DNA of 64,000 bases from Chitinophagaceae bacterium (GCA_947454235.1 CANGIY010000003.1:1-64000), one strand, 5' to 3'; positions 17,741 through 28,208 are shown, counted from the first letter of the stretch. The notes: generated by a model from the letters alone, not told the origin. Program-made: numbers and translations.

Positions 17741-20700
17741 ATGCTGAATAAAGTCATTGAATTTTCAGTCAAAAACAAATTGATAATTGCACTTTTTGTT
17801 TTTGCTATTGCAATATGGGGCGGATATGAAGTAACCCGCCTACCTATTGACGCAGTACCTGATATTACCGATAATCAGGTGCAAATCATTACCGTTTCTC
17901 CAGCATTGGGTGCTCCCGATGTTGAACGCCTTATTACATTCCCACTTGAACAGGCATGTAGTAATATTCCAGGGCTAAAAAACCTGCGCAGCTTCTCCCG
18001 TTTCGGACTGTCACTGGTAACTGTTGTATTTAACGATGAAACCGACCTTTACTGGGCGCGGCAACAAATAGCAGAACGCATCAATTCCGTAAAACAAGAC
18101 TTGCCACAAGGTGTCGGCAACCCAGAAATGGCACCTGTAACTACAGGATTGGGAGAGATATACCAATACGTATTACGCCCCAAAAAAGGCTATGAAGTAA
18201 AGTATGATGCCATGCAATTGCGCACTTTGCAAGATTGGATTGTTCGCCGGGGGCTGCTAGGCACACCCGGCGTTGCTGAGGTTGCCAGCTTTGGCGGTAA
18301 GCTCAAGCAATATGAAGTAGCCATTAACCAAGATAGACTAAAAGCACATGGATTAACCATTACAGATGTATTCGACGCACTGGAAAAAAATAACCAAAAC
18401 ACCGGAGGCGCATACATTGAAAAAGGCCCATCGGTGCTGTATATTAGAAGCGAAGGCCTTACAGGCAGCCTTGAAGACATTGGGCAGATTGTTGTCAAAA
18501 CCACAGGTTCCGGCATTCCGATATTGGTGCGAGATGTAGCCACTATCAAGTATGGAAACGCAGTTCGTTACGGCGCAATGACTTACAACGACCAGGGCGA
18601 AGTAGCAGGTGCTGTTGTGATGATGCTCAAAGGCGAAAACTCTTCGGCAGTCATAAAACGGGTAAAAGAGCGCATAGAAGCTATACAAAAAATGCTGCCG
18701 GAAGGCGTTGTGATTGAGCCATTCCTCGACCGGACTAAAATGGTGAACAACGCCATAAGCACCGTTAAAAACAACCTGATTGAAGGCGCACTCATTGTCA
18801 TTTTTGTACTCATTTTCTTTCTAAGCAACGTAAGAGCAGGTCTTATCGTAGCATCAGTTATCCCCCTTTCTATGCTGTTTGCCATCATACTCATGAACAA
18901 ATTTGGCGTTGGTGGTAACTTAATGTCTCTCGGAGCCATTGACTTTGGACTAATCGTTGATGGTTCAGTGATAGTGATTGAGGCAATTTTGCATCGGTTC
19001 TCGCACTCCAAACACTTTAAGGGTATAGCCAGCATCGACCAAAATAAGATGGACTATGAGGTATCTACCTCTACCGGAAAAATGATTACTTCGGCTGTTT
19101 TCAGTCAAATTATCATACTCATTGTTTACCTGCCAATTATGTCGTTACAGGGCATTGAAGGTAAGATGTTCAAACCAATGGCGCTCACCATTGCGTTTGC
19201 TATTCTTGGGGCGTTCCTGCTATCTATTACCTATGTACCAATGATGGCGGCACTTACTTTGAGTAAAAAGCTAAACCACAAACAAACCATCACCGACCGA
19301 TTTATTATATGGATTGAACGCAAGTACACTCCGTTCCTGCGTATTATGATGGAACACCCGCGCAAGGTGATAGGAGGAACGATTTTACTTTTCGCTGCTT
19401 CTGTTGCGATTTTGATGGGGCTGGGCGGAGAGTTTTTGCCACAACTTGAAGAAGGTGATTTCGCAGTAGAAACTCGCTTATTGACAGGTAGCAACCTTGG
19501 AAATACAATTGATTACACCCAAAAAGCAGCAAAACTATTGTTGCAGAAATTCCCGGAAGTAGAAAAAGTAGTAACTAAAATAGGTAGCTCTGAGATACCT
19601 ACCGACCCAATGCCATTTGAAGCGGGTGACATGATTATAGTACTTAAAGACAAAAAAGAATGGACTTCAGCACACACCTTCCCCGACCTCAGTCAGAAAA
19701 TGACCAAGGAACTGTCAGAGATTCCGGGTATTACAGTGGGCTTTCAATTTCCGGTTCAGATGCGCTTTAATGAACTGATGACAGGTGCAAGACAAGACGT
19801 GGTTTGTAAAATATTTGGAGAAAATCTTGATACACTTACTGAATATGCGCACCGCCTCAATGACATTATTAAAACCATTGACGGCTCTATGAATATCTAT
19901 GAAGAAACCGTGACAGGTATGCCTCAGGTGGTCATTAAATACAACCGAGAAGCCATGGCAACTTATGGGCTTAATGTGACAGACATCAACAAAATAGTGA
20001 ACACTGCCTTCGCTGGGCAAAGCGCAGGCATGGTATACGAGGGCGAAAAAAGGTTTGACATGGTAGTTAGGCTCGATGGCGAATCGAGGAAAAATATAAG
20101 CGATATCCAAAATTTACTCATCCACACCCCTACAGGCACACAAATACCACTAGGCAAAGTAGCGAGCATCGAAGAAACCGATGGCGTTAACCAGGTACAA
20201 CGCGAAAACACAAAACGTAGAATAATAGTAGGCTTCAACATACATGGTCGCGATGTACAGTCTATTGTTGAAGAGTTGCAAAAGAAAGTCGATCAAAAAT
20301 TGCACCTCCCACGTGCCTACAATATTGTCTATGGAGGCTCGTTTGAGAATATGACTGCAGCCAAAGAACGACTTACACTGGTTGTACCCATTGCCTTGTT
20401 GCTCATTTTCATACTACTCTACTTTGCTTTTTCATCCATTCGGCAGGGCTTACTGATTTACTCAGCTATACCGTTATCGGCTATGGGAGGCATTTTTGCA
20501 CTGCAAATCAGGGGTATGCCATTCAGTATTTCTGCCGGAGTAGGATTTATAGCATTGTTTGGTGTTGCTGTACTTAACGGCATATTGCTGGTATCAGAAT
20601 TTAATCGGTTAAAGAATGATGGCTGGACTGATGTAAAACGAATTGTGATTCATGCAACACGCTCAAAAATGCGCGCGATTTTAATGACTGCTTTGGTGCC

Positions 20701-22093
20701 ATCGCTTGGATTTATACCAATGGCTGTAAGTGCCGGAGCTGGCGGAGAAGTCCAGAAACCACTTGCCACAGTTGTAATTGGCGGGCTCATTATTTCTACT
20801 ATGTTGAGCCTTTTTGTGTTACCCATACTTTATATAATCATGGAGCGCAACAAAAAAACAAATTTGAAACCAATAGCCGCATCAATTATACTAGTGTTGC
20901 TGTCTGTTGGTAGCCTGAACGCACAACAAAAAATATCGCTGAGCGACGCACTTGATACTGCGTTCAAGAACAATGTTTCAATGAAGCTGGCTAAAAACAA
21001 TTCAGACTATTGGAAAGCCATGAAAAACACAGCGTTCGATATTGATAAAATGAATCTGGGTTATGAATACGGGCAAATCAACACCTATATCAACGATAAC
21101 AAATTCACGGCATCGCAATCGTTTCAGTTCCCCACAGTCTATAAACGCCAATTGAATGCTGCCAAAACCCAAATTGAAATTGCAGATAATGATTTCAGAC
21201 TTAGGTGGCACGACATTGAATTGAATGTAAAAAGAACCTACTTCAGGCTACTGTTGCTCAGACAAAAGAAAGCAATGCTGCTTCATGCAGACTCGGTTTT
21301 TGAAGATTTCTTAGCGAAAGCACGCACCCGACTAAAGCTGGGAGAAACAGATAATATTGAAGCAGCATCGGCAGAAAACTTACGCATGCAGGTAGCAAGG
21401 CAATTGCGACAAGTTGAAACAGACGAATCACTGTATATCAATGAATTTAAATTGCTGCTCAACGTCAATCAACCAATTTTGCCTGCTGACGATTCGTTGA
21501 ATTATGGAAATTACACCTCGCCCAGCGATGAGCGCGCTCCATTGTTACTCACCAACTACAAATCAAGGATTGCACTCACTCTACAAAATGCCAGGGTTGA
21601 ATCAGCCAAATTACTACCGACTATTAATCTTGGCTTTAGTAGCGCAACCATCATTGGGTGGCAAACAACAACATCGGGCGCTGATGTGTACTACAACAAT
21701 GGATACAGGTTCAATACTTACACCGTTGGAATAGGAGTGCCACTTTTTTATAGTGGCCAAAAAGCACGGATACAGGCTGCAAAAATCAACGCTACACAAG
21801 CCCAGTATGAATATGAGCTGGCGAAGATGCAATTAGAGGCCAACAAGTCTAATTTACTAACAGCGTATGCGCAGCAGTTAACAACGGTACAGCAGTATAA
21901 AAACACCATGCTCCCCAATGCGCAATCCATTATATCGGCTGCCAATCAGAAATACTATTCAGGCGACATCAACTATCTGGAATGGGTGATGCTGATGAAT
22001 CAGGCGTGGCAAACCAAAACAGAATACCTAGACGCTGCACAACAATTGAACGAAACCACTTTTGAATTGGAAAGAATTTCCGCTACCCGTTAA
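17741..22093 (+). CDS. CzcA-type heavy-metal RND efflux pump fused to a TolC-like outer-membrane factor
   Basis: A 1450-residue fusion. Residues 1-~1040 are a complete heavy-metal-efflux RND pump: twelve membrane segments, two large periplasmic loops, and the TM4 proton-relay motif DFGLIVDGSVIVIE with D401, D407 and E414. That motif is the zinc/cobalt/cadmium/nickel (CzcA/CnrA) type rather than the AxGAMVDA type of copper/silver pumps. Residues ~1045-1062 form another hydrophobic stretch ending LNAQQ, like a signal peptide, and ~1065-1450 is a TolC/CzcC-like domain with long helices. The fusion puts pump and outer-membrane channel in one product. The adaptor CzcB follows 12 bp downstream. Confidence 0.93.
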   Translation: MLNKVIEFSVKNKLIIALFVFAIAIWGGYEVTRLPIDAVPDITDNQVQIITVSPALGAPDVERLITFPLEQACSNIPGLKNLRSFSRFGLSLVTVVFNDETDLYWARQQIAERINSVKQDLPQGVGNPEMAPVTTGLGEIYQYVLRPKKGYEVKYDAMQLRTLQDWIVRRGLLGTPGVAEVASFGGKLKQYEVAINQDRLKAHGLTITDVFDALEKNNQNTGGAYIEKGPSVLYIRSEGLTGSLEDIGQIVVKTTGSGIPILVRDVATIKYGNAVRYGAMTYNDQGEVAGAVVMMLKGENSSAVIKRVKERIEAIQKMLPEGVVIEPFLDRTKMVNNAISTVKNNLIEGALIVIFVLIFFLSNVRAGLIVASVIPLSMLFAIILMNKFGVGGNLMSLGAIDFGLIVDGSVIVIEAILHRFSHSKHFKGIASIDQNKMDYEVSTSTGKMITSAVFSQIIILIVYLPIMSLQGIEGKMFKPMALTIAFAILGAFLLSITYVPMMAALTLSKKLNHKQTITDRFIIWIERKYTPFLRIMMEHPRKVIGGTILLFAASVAILMGLGGEFLPQLEEGDFAVETRLLTGSNLGNTIDYTQKAAKLLLQKFPEVEKVVTKIGSSEIPTDPMPFEAGDMIIVLKDKKEWTSAHTFPDLSQKMTKELSEIPGITVGFQFPVQMRFNELMTGARQDVVCKIFGENLDTLTEYAHRLNDIIKTIDGSMNIYEETVTGMPQVVIKYNREAMATYGLNVTDINKIVNTAFAGQSAGMVYEGEKRFDMVVRLDGESRKNISDIQNLLIHTPTGTQIPLGKVASIEETDGVNQVQRENTKRRIIVGFNIHGRDVQSIVEELQKKVDQKLHLPRAYNIVYGGSFENMTAAKERLTLVVPIALLLIFILLYFAFSSIRQGLLIYSAIPLSAMGGIFALQIRGMPFSISAGVGFIALFGVAVLNGILLVSEFNRLKNDGWTDVKRIVIHATRSKMRAILMTALVPSLGFIPMAVSAGAGGEVQKPLATVVIGGLIISTMLSLFVLPILYIIMERNKKTNLKPIAASIILVLLSVGSLNAQQKISLSDALDTAFKNNVSMKLAKNNSDYWKAMKNTAFDIDKMNLGYEYGQINTYINDNKFTASQSFQFPTVYKRQLNAAKTQIEIADNDFRLRWHDIELNVKRTYFRLLLLRQKKAMLLHADSVFEDFLAKARTRLKLGETDNIEAASAENLRMQVARQLRQVETDESLYINEFKLLLNVNQPILPADDSLNYGNYTSPSDERAPLLLTNYKSRIALTLQNARVESAKLLPTINLGFSSATIIGWQTTTSGADVYYNNGYRFNTYTVGIGVPLFYSGQKARIQAAKINATQAQYEYELAKMQLEANKSNLLTAYAQQLTTVQQYKNTMLPNAQSIISAANQKYYSGDINYLEWVMLMNQAWQTKTEYLDAAQQLNETTFELERISATR

Positions 22094-22105
22094 AACATAA
22101 AGACA

Positions 22106-23242
22106 ATGCACAAAATAAAATTAATATATATATTGATACTGGCAATGCTTTTTGAATCTTGCCACAATAAACCGGGAGCACCAGCCAAAATACATCAAGA
22201 AGAACAAACACTCCCCGATTCAGTAATTTCACTCACTGAAAAACAAATCAAAAACGCTGGCATAGAGACCGGATTACCCGAACAGAAACACATCAATACA
22301 ACTGTAAAAGTTTCGGGAACCATCGATGTACCACCCGAGGCAATGGTTTCTGTAAGCATGCCAATGCCTGGCTATATTAAAAAGACGACTTTGCTACCGG
22401 GGCAACAAGTCAAAAAAGGAGAAGTACTAGCGGTGCTGGAAGACATGCAGTACATACAATTGCAGGAAGATTATCTGACTGCTAAAAGCAGGCTTGCCAT
22501 TTTAAAAGAAGAATACGAACGTCAACAAAAACTAAATGCCACTAAAGCAACATCAGAGAAAATTTACCGGCAGGCACAGGGCGACTACGAGCGCCAGAGA
22601 ATACAATTGAAATCACTTTCTGAAAAGCTGTTGCTTATTAATATAAACCCCGATCGGCTGACTGAAAACAACCTTTCGCGCACAGTAAATCTATTGGCAC
22701 CAATAACAGGGTATGTAACGAAAGTGAATGTAAATATGGGTAAGTATGTCAACCCCACCGATGTTCTTTACGAATTGGCCAATAACAGCGAACTGCACCT
22801 GAGCCTGACTGTTTTTGAAAATGACGCTCCGTATATTAAGGAAGGTCAAAAGGTGGTTTGTTATACAAATAACGGCAAAAAACACGAAGCCGAAGTGCAC
22901 TTTATAAATCTGGGATTGGATAAAGACCGTTCTACCGAAGTGCATTGTCACTTTAAAGGCGATACCCGCGACCTTCTTCCCGGCATGTACATGAAGGCTG
23001 AAATTGCAGTGAACGACGCGCAATCAAACTGCTTACCCGAAGGTGCGATAGTGCGTTGGAACAATCAAACGTATGTATTTACTGCAGAAGCTGACAATAA
23101 ATTCATCATGCACAAAATTGAACCCGGTGTAACTAAGGATGGTATTGTATCCTTATTGGGTGAAATACCAAAGGGTAAATTGGTTACTAAGAACGCCTAT
23201 GCCATTTTGATGAAAATGAAAAACAACGGTGAAGGCGAATAA
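22106..23242 (+). CDS. CzcB-type periplasmic adaptor lipoprotein
   Basis: A 378-residue membrane-fusion protein. The lipobox FESC places the lipid-modified cysteine at residue 19. A lipoyl/barrel-sandwich half (MPMPGYIKKTTLLPGQQVKK), a helical hairpin (~120-175), the second lipoyl half (LLAPITGYV) and a beta-barrel part follow in the standard order. It would link the inner-membrane pump to the fused outer-membrane factor encoded 12 bp upstream. No CzcB-specific zinc-binding N-terminal domain is obvious. Confidence 0.9.
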   Translation: MHKIKLIYILILAMLFESCHNKPGAPAKIHQEEQTLPDSVISLTEKQIKNAGIETGLPEQKHINTTVKVSGTIDVPPEAMVSVSMPMPGYIKKTTLLPGQQVKKGEVLAVLEDMQYIQLQEDYLTAKSRLAILKEEYERQQKLNATKATSEKIYRQAQGDYERQRIQLKSLSEKLLLININPDRLTENNLSRTVNLLAPITGYVTKVNVNMGKYVNPTDVLYELANNSELHLSLTVFENDAPYIKEGQKVVCYTNNGKKHEAEVHFINLGLDKDRSTEVHCHFKGDTRDLLPGMYMKAEIAVNDAQSNCLPEGAIVRWNNQTYVFTAEADNKFIMHKIEPGVTKDGIVSLLGEIPKGKLVTKNAYAILMKMKNNGEGE

Positions 23243-23296
23243 AGTGAGCTAGGTGCAACTGTTTTTGTTTATTTGCATTTCAAATCAAGTAGCGGC

Positions 23297-24358
23297 ATGA
23301 GCACTCAGGAACCAATCAAATTGACCCAATTTTCGCGCGGCGCAGGCTGTGGTTGTAAAATAGCCCCGGCTGTATTGCAGGAAATCATAAAATCAGATAG
23401 CCCGGTATTTTCCGACCAAAAATTATTGGTCGGCAATTCGAGCAATGATGATGCGGCAGTGTATGATTTGGGGAATGATCAGTTGCTCATTGCCACCACA
23501 GATTTTTTTATGCCTATTGTCGATGATGCTTACGACTTCGGCTGTATAGCTGCTGCAAATGCAATAAGCGATGTATATGCCATGGGCGGCAAACCAATTT
23601 TAGCACTGGCTATTCTAGGTTGGCCAATAGATAAAATACCCGCTGCCGAGGCGCAACGTGCGCTGGACGGAGCAAGGTCGGTATGCACCAAGGCAGGGAT
23701 TGCGCTGGCTGGTGGGCATAGCATCGATTCCGCTGAACCTTTTCTAGGTTTGGCAGTGAACGGCATTGTTGGCAAAAAACAACTGAAACAAAACAACACC
23801 GCCAAGGCGGGTGATGTGCTGTTTTTGACTGCACCGCTGGGTACAGGCATACTTGCGACAGCCCAAAAGAGAGCGTTGATAGCACAGGAACATTATAGTC
23901 AATTACTCACGCACCTCACCCGTGTAAATACCATTGGTGCGCAATTAAGCGCTTGTGAAGGCATAAACGCTATGACCGATGTAACCGGATTTGGGCTTGC
24001 GGGGCATCTCACTGAAATGGCGCAAGGCAGCGGACTTTCGGCGGAAATCAACTATTCTGCTTTAAGACTTTTGGACGGCGTAAAAGGGTATCTGGCGCAA
24101 CGCAGTATCCCTGATGCTACCTATAGGAATTGGAATGCATATTCTAATGGCATTCAGTTTGCTGATGATGTAGATATTATGGAAGCTTTCAGCCTGCTAC
24201 CCGACCCACAAACCAATGGAGGTTTATTGATTGCTGTAAGCCCAGATAGAGTTGATGAAGTGCAAACTATATTGAAGGAAAACGGTTTTTCTGGCTATTG
24301 TACCCCAATAGGTAAAATGATTGAAAAGAATGACAAAGTAATTTGGGTCAATAAGTAG
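23297..24358 (+). CDS. selD: Selenide, water dikinase
   Basis: A 353-residue SelD, which makes selenophosphate from selenide and ATP. The active-site loop GAGCGCK is present with Cys18 and Lys21 (equivalent to E. coli Cys17 and Lys20), so this is the cysteine form and not a selenoprotein. SSNDDAAVY, the ATTDFF metal/ATP segment, ANAISDVYAMGG and the late NGGLL are also present. The ATG at 23297 is preferred over a TTG 24 bp upstream. It follows the metal-efflux operon by 54 bp. No selA, selB or tRNA-Sec gene is seen here, so selenophosphate may serve selenouridine in tRNA (inference). Confidence 0.94.
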   Translation: MSTQEPIKLTQFSRGAGCGCKIAPAVLQEIIKSDSPVFSDQKLLVGNSSNDDAAVYDLGNDQLLIATTDFFMPIVDDAYDFGCIAAANAISDVYAMGGKPILALAILGWPIDKIPAAEAQRALDGARSVCTKAGIALAGGHSIDSAEPFLGLAVNGIVGKKQLKQNNTAKAGDVLFLTAPLGTGILATAQKRALIAQEHYSQLLTHLTRVNTIGAQLSACEGINAMTDVTGFGLAGHLTEMAQGSGLSAEINYSALRLLDGVKGYLAQRSIPDATYRNWNAYSNGIQFADDVDIMEAFSLLPDPQTNGGLLIAVSPDRVDEVQTILKENGFSGYCTPIGKMIEKNDKVIWVNK

Positions 24359-24367
24359 GCAGAATTT

Positions 24368-25591
24368 CTATGCGAACTTCTGTTCGTTGGCAACCATTTT
24401 TTGGAGTAACTGTATTCCCAGTCCACAAAAAACACAAAGTACACCCACTACCCACCAAAGCACATCGAACCCTAGGTGGTCGGCGATGAGTGTGCCTGTA
24501 GATGGGCCTATAACCTGCGCAATGCTCCAACCAATGGTATAGAGCCCTGAATACTGCCCACGATTTTCGTCATTGGTACGGCTCACCATGAATGTGTTCA
24601 TAAATGGGATTGCTATCATTTCAGCGGCAGTAACCACAAGAATTGCAAAAATTGCCTTGGAGGCAGTACCCGGTAAAACATTCAAAGAAACGAATGCAGC
24701 AGCCATACACAACGCACCGGCAAACATGAACATCATATTCTTTCGCTTGGTTTCGAGATGGTACACTAGTGCCATTTCAATGAGTGCTATTATAAGTCCA
24801 TTCATGGACATGATAGACCCAATGACATCGGAAGTGAGATTGAGCTTAATTTTAAAATAAACCGGAACAGTAGAGAAAAGCTGATAAAACGCATATGAAA
24901 ACAGTGTGACATTGGCTATAAAAACCAAGTACACCTTATCGCGGTAAGGCGAACCTACATCTGTCTTTTTTTCTACTTTTTTAGAAAATGCCGGGGTTGC
25001 TGCATTTTTAGATGGTGCAAGTACGAGTGTTAGAAGCAAAGCGGCTGCAATGTTTGATATACCATCAATCCAAAACAACAATTCGTAATTGTGCAGTGCG
25101 ACAAAACCACCAATTGCGCTACCTACCGACCAACCCAAATTGATTGCCAACCGATTCAAGGAAAAGCAACGTGACCTGTTTTCGGTAGTCGAATATTGCG
25201 CTATAGCCGTAGAATTTGCCGGGCGAAAGGACTCATTTAATACAGCAAGCACGTATGTAAAACAGCACAACAGCGGGAAATTTTCCAGTTGCCCCAGCAC
25301 GATGAACATAACCCCACCGCACAACAATGCAGCAACCTGAACGTAATAAAACCCAAATTTGTCGGTGAGCTTGCCTCCCAGGAAACCGCCGCTAATAGCA
25401 CCTAAACCAAAACATGCAACCACCGCGCCTGAATGCGAAATAGAGTAATGGCGTTTTTGTGTGAGGTACAAGGTCATAAAAGGTACAACCATTGTCCCGG
25501 CCCTATTGATGAGCATCACCAGCGACAACCACCACGATGCAGGAGAGATTCCCTTGTATGCATTGCGGTATAATTGTACTACATAACCCAT
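24368..25591 (-). CDS. MFS transporter
   Basis: A 407-residue major facilitator protein with about twelve membrane segments. The loop 2-3 motif appears as GGFLGGKLTDKFGF (G-x-x-x-D-x-x-G-type), and the two six-helix halves are joined by a charged stretch (KKVEKKTDVG near 200). It resembles drug/H+ antiporter-like carriers; substrate unknown. The ATG at 25591 is chosen over a TTG 15 bp upstream. It converges on selD (9 bp apart) and is divergent from the glycosyltransferase. Confidence 0.85.
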   Translation of the reverse strand: MGYVVQLYRNAYKGISPASWWLSLVMLINRAGTMVVPFMTLYLTQKRHYSISHSGAVVACFGLGAISGGFLGGKLTDKFGFYYVQVAALLCGGVMFIVLGQLENFPLLCCFTYVLAVLNESFRPANSTAIAQYSTTENRSRCFSLNRLAINLGWSVGSAIGGFVALHNYELLFWIDGISNIAAALLLTLVLAPSKNAATPAFSKKVEKKTDVGSPYRDKVYLVFIANVTLFSYAFYQLFSTVPVYFKIKLNLTSDVIGSIMSMNGLIIALIEMALVYHLETKRKNMMFMFAGALCMAAAFVSLNVLPGTASKAIFAILVVTAAEMIAIPFMNTFMVSRTNDENRGQYSGLYTIGWSIAQVIGPSTGTLIADHLGFDVLWWVVGVLCVFCGLGIQLLQKMVANEQKFA

Positions 25592-25709
25592 TTTAAATGA
25601 CGCCAAATCTATTTGAAGTGCAAATATTGTAAATTTAGCACCGAAAGACGTTAAGAGTATTTAATACCGTTATGTTCAGGTACTATAAACATACCCCATA
25701 ATTCACTGA

Positions 25710-27302
25710 ATGACATTCGATAACATCGCAGCTACAATAGAACAACTGACAAGAAAAAGATTTTTTCTTGCGGTCGTTTGTATTGTATTTGTTGTATTGA
25801 AAATACCTGCTCTTTCCTACCCTTTTTACTGGGATGAGGCTTGGTCTTATGCCCCTGCCATCAAAGAAATGTACCAAAGAGGCCCGGGATTGCTACCCAG
25901 CGCTCTTCCCCCTGAAATATCGCGCGGACACCCGTTGCTGTTTTATTTTTTGGCATCGGGATGGATGAAAATATTCGGGACGTCACTCGTTGCGGAACAC
26001 AGCTTTAGTCTGTTAATCGCTACCCTATTTTTAATAGTGGTTCATGAAGCAGGTCTACGCATTTTCAATTTCAGAGTTGCTATCATGGCTACCCTTGGCT
26101 GTGCGGGTCAGTTAATATTCTTCGTGCAGTCTACCTTCATGTTGCCCGAAGTGCTTATCGCGTTGTTTTCGCTGTTAAGCTTGTATTGCTACTCAATAAA
26201 GTCGGCATGGGGAACATTTATTTCGCTTACCCTGCTCCTATTCACCAAAGAAAGTGGCTTTGCTCTTGGGGCTGTGTTAGGTGTTTTTTCCTTGGCTGCA
26301 ATCATCAACCGCTGGACAAGAAATGATCAATCTATCCGCCTGTTCATCGCAATATGTGCTGGTTTTGGAATGATTGCATGTTTTTTCGTCGTCCAAAAAA
26401 CACAACGAGGCTGGATACTTTTCCCTGAACACACAGGTTACATTTCCCTCAACTGGCTTGAATTCAAACGCAAATGCCTGGATAGCTTCGATGTGATGTT
26501 CAATCAACAAAACAGAGCGTTTTTATATTGGGCTTTAGGTACAGTTATGGTAGTTTATGGCTACGCCAAGAGAAACTTTAAGCTCATTGGTTTAGTTGCT
26601 TTGTTCGGGTTTGCAGCCATCTTCATTTCCGACACTATGGGCTATATACCCAGGCGCGTGATGGTTCCAATATTGCTGGGAGCACTGGCATTGATTCCTT
26701 TAATAATTATGAAGGAATGTGATTCACTGAAAAAAAACTGGTCGCCATTCGTACAAACAAGCTCAACGTTTATAGTCGCTTATATTGTATTCTCTTGCAT
26801 CAACTTCTATACCGAAAGGTATATGCTTTGCACCACTCAACTAGCCATTCTGCTCGCCATGTTTTGTATTGACACTTTGATGTGTCAGTTAAAGGCAAAT
26901 TCATCGTTATTTATTGTTCCTGTAATTGCCATTCAGGTAGCGACATCATTTGCTAAGTCTTATCCTCCGGGAGATACCAATAAAGGCGCATTTGATGCGA
27001 TGACGGTACAAAAACAAACAGTTGATTTTTTACAACACCAGCAATTTCAAGATAGTTCAATGGTAGTGAGCAGTCACCTATTCAAATTTTTGCTCACGAA
27101 CCCTTCCTGCGGCTTCGTTGATGAGCACGCACCACAATTCAATAAAATCGCTACTCGCTTTATCGGAAACGAGAACATAGTCGTCGTAGACAAATCATCG
27201 GTTGATTCTTCTTTTCACCCTAATGAGCTTAAACAGAATTACACGATTCTAAAAGAATTCAAACAAGGCAATTCCCGCATCGAAATCTGGGTAAGAAAAT
27301 AG
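25710..27302 (+). CDS. GT39/ArnT-like membrane glycosyltransferase
   Basis: A 530-residue polytopic membrane protein. The first periplasmic loop carries YPFYWDEAWSY (D42, E43), the hallmark catalytic acidic pair of the dolichyl/undecaprenyl-phosphate-sugar GT-C transferases (GT39/GT83). About ten to twelve hydrophobic segments follow, then a soluble C-terminal part of about 120 residues. It likely moves a sugar from a lipid carrier onto lipid or protein in the periplasm; donor and acceptor are unknown. It stands alone between a divergent MFS gene and a convergent SDR gene. Confidence 0.8.
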   Translation: MTFDNIAATIEQLTRKRFFLAVVCIVFVVLKIPALSYPFYWDEAWSYAPAIKEMYQRGPGLLPSALPPEISRGHPLLFYFLASGWMKIFGTSLVAEHSFSLLIATLFLIVVHEAGLRIFNFRVAIMATLGCAGQLIFFVQSTFMLPEVLIALFSLLSLYCYSIKSAWGTFISLTLLLFTKESGFALGAVLGVFSLAAIINRWTRNDQSIRLFIAICAGFGMIACFFVVQKTQRGWILFPEHTGYISLNWLEFKRKCLDSFDVMFNQQNRAFLYWALGTVMVVYGYAKRNFKLIGLVALFGFAAIFISDTMGYIPRRVMVPILLGALALIPLIIMKECDSLKKNWSPFVQTSSTFIVAYIVFSCINFYTERYMLCTTQLAILLAMFCIDTLMCQLKANSSLFIVPVIAIQVATSFAKSYPPGDTNKGAFDAMTVQKQTVDFLQHQQFQDSSMVVSSHLFKFLLTNPSCGFVDEHAPQFNKIATRFIGNENIVVVDKSSVDSSFHPNELKQNYTILKEFKQGNSRIEIWVRK

Positions 27303-27311
27303 CACTTGTAC

Positions 27312-27962
27312 TTAGTACACTATTTCAGTTTGAAATTGTTCAGGCGTTTGTTGCCACAATTTCCAAAACTCATTGGCTATCAAATCAGGATTGTACTTCG
27401 GGTCAGTCTCTTTCACAAATCCGCACACAGTAACTGTAGCTACGTGCACCGATTTAGGCTTTGCTGCCAAAGCCGACGACATCACCAGATTCCTCAAAGC
27501 AGCCTTACCCATCGACAAACCAACAAGAGTCGTTTGCGGATACATACTCAGTCCGCCACCTGTGAAGAAAAATTTGCCTTTGCCGCTTTTCATGGCAGCG
27601 GGTAAAAAGTTTTTAAGCACGGCAAATGCCCCACCAACATTTACGTTCATTTGTGCCTGAATATTTTCCCAGGTTTCCTGCTCCAGCTTTTTGAAATTTG
27701 GAGCATAGGCATTGTATAAAATCACATCAGGGGTACCGTGTTGCTGCACATCATCATTCAAAACTGCTATCAACTGTTGTTCGTTGCCTGCGTCGGCAAC
27801 TTTATACCTTGCAACTATATTCATTGAAGCAAGCGCGCTTACTTCCTGCTGTAATTTATCTTCGTTTCTTGCGACCAAACATACATTGAAACCATTTTGA
27901 CCAAACAGTTTCGCTACCGAGCTGCTAATACCTTTTCCTGCACCTATTATGATAATGTTCAT
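27312..27962 (-). CDS. SDR-type oxidoreductase with altered catalytic site
   Basis: A 216-residue short-chain dehydrogenase-like protein starting at the ATG at 27962 (the upstream extension is not protein-like). The Rossmann signature is present as IIGAGKGISSSVA (5-17), with an NxNVGG-type helix start at about 107-111. The catalytic region reads GGGLSMYPQTT-LVGLSMGK; the usual Y-x-x-x-K has Leu149 where Tyr is expected, with Lys153 kept. Tyr141 is nearby but off register. It may bind NAD(P) without classical catalysis. It converges with the glycosyltransferase gene, 9 bp away. Confidence 0.8.
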   Translation of the reverse strand: MNIIIIGAGKGISSSVAKLFGQNGFNVCLVARNEDKLQQEVSALASMNIVARYKVADAGNEQQLIAVLNDDVQQHGTPDVILYNAYAPNFKKLEQETWENIQAQMNVNVGGAFAVLKNFLPAAMKSGKGKFFFTGGGLSMYPQTTLVGLSMGKAALRNLVMSSALAAKPKSVHVATVTVCGFVKETDPKYNPDLIANEFWKLWQQTPEQFQTEIVY

Positions 27963-28137
27963 GAGAAATTTTGTTTCAGGCAAAATTAGAACGGCTGTAA
28001 CATCGAGCAATAATTGGCAACATTGATTCAATTAATGAAACCATTGCTCAAAACCGAAAATTAAACAAAATGCATACACACGTTTTGCACGTCGATGTTT
28101 AAAATTGCAAGAAAGAGATATAAAAACAGGTATTAAC

Positions 28138-28168
28138 TTGATTAGTGTCATTTTTTCCCATAAATTTG
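28138..28168 (+). promoter_or_regulatory. Promoter of the PpiD-like gene
   Basis: TTG (28138-28140), a 20-bp spacer and a perfect -7 box TAAATTTG (28161-28168) match the Bacteroidota promoter layout. The leader to the ATG at 28209 would be about 35 nt. Confidence 0.6.
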
Positions 28169-28208
28169 CGCTCCCTGTTTAGAATTTACTTAATTGAACC
28201 TGAATTAA

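Noticed and set aside
23297-24358. SelD as a selenoprotein
   Set aside because: The active-site residue is encoded as Cys and no in-frame TGA is present.
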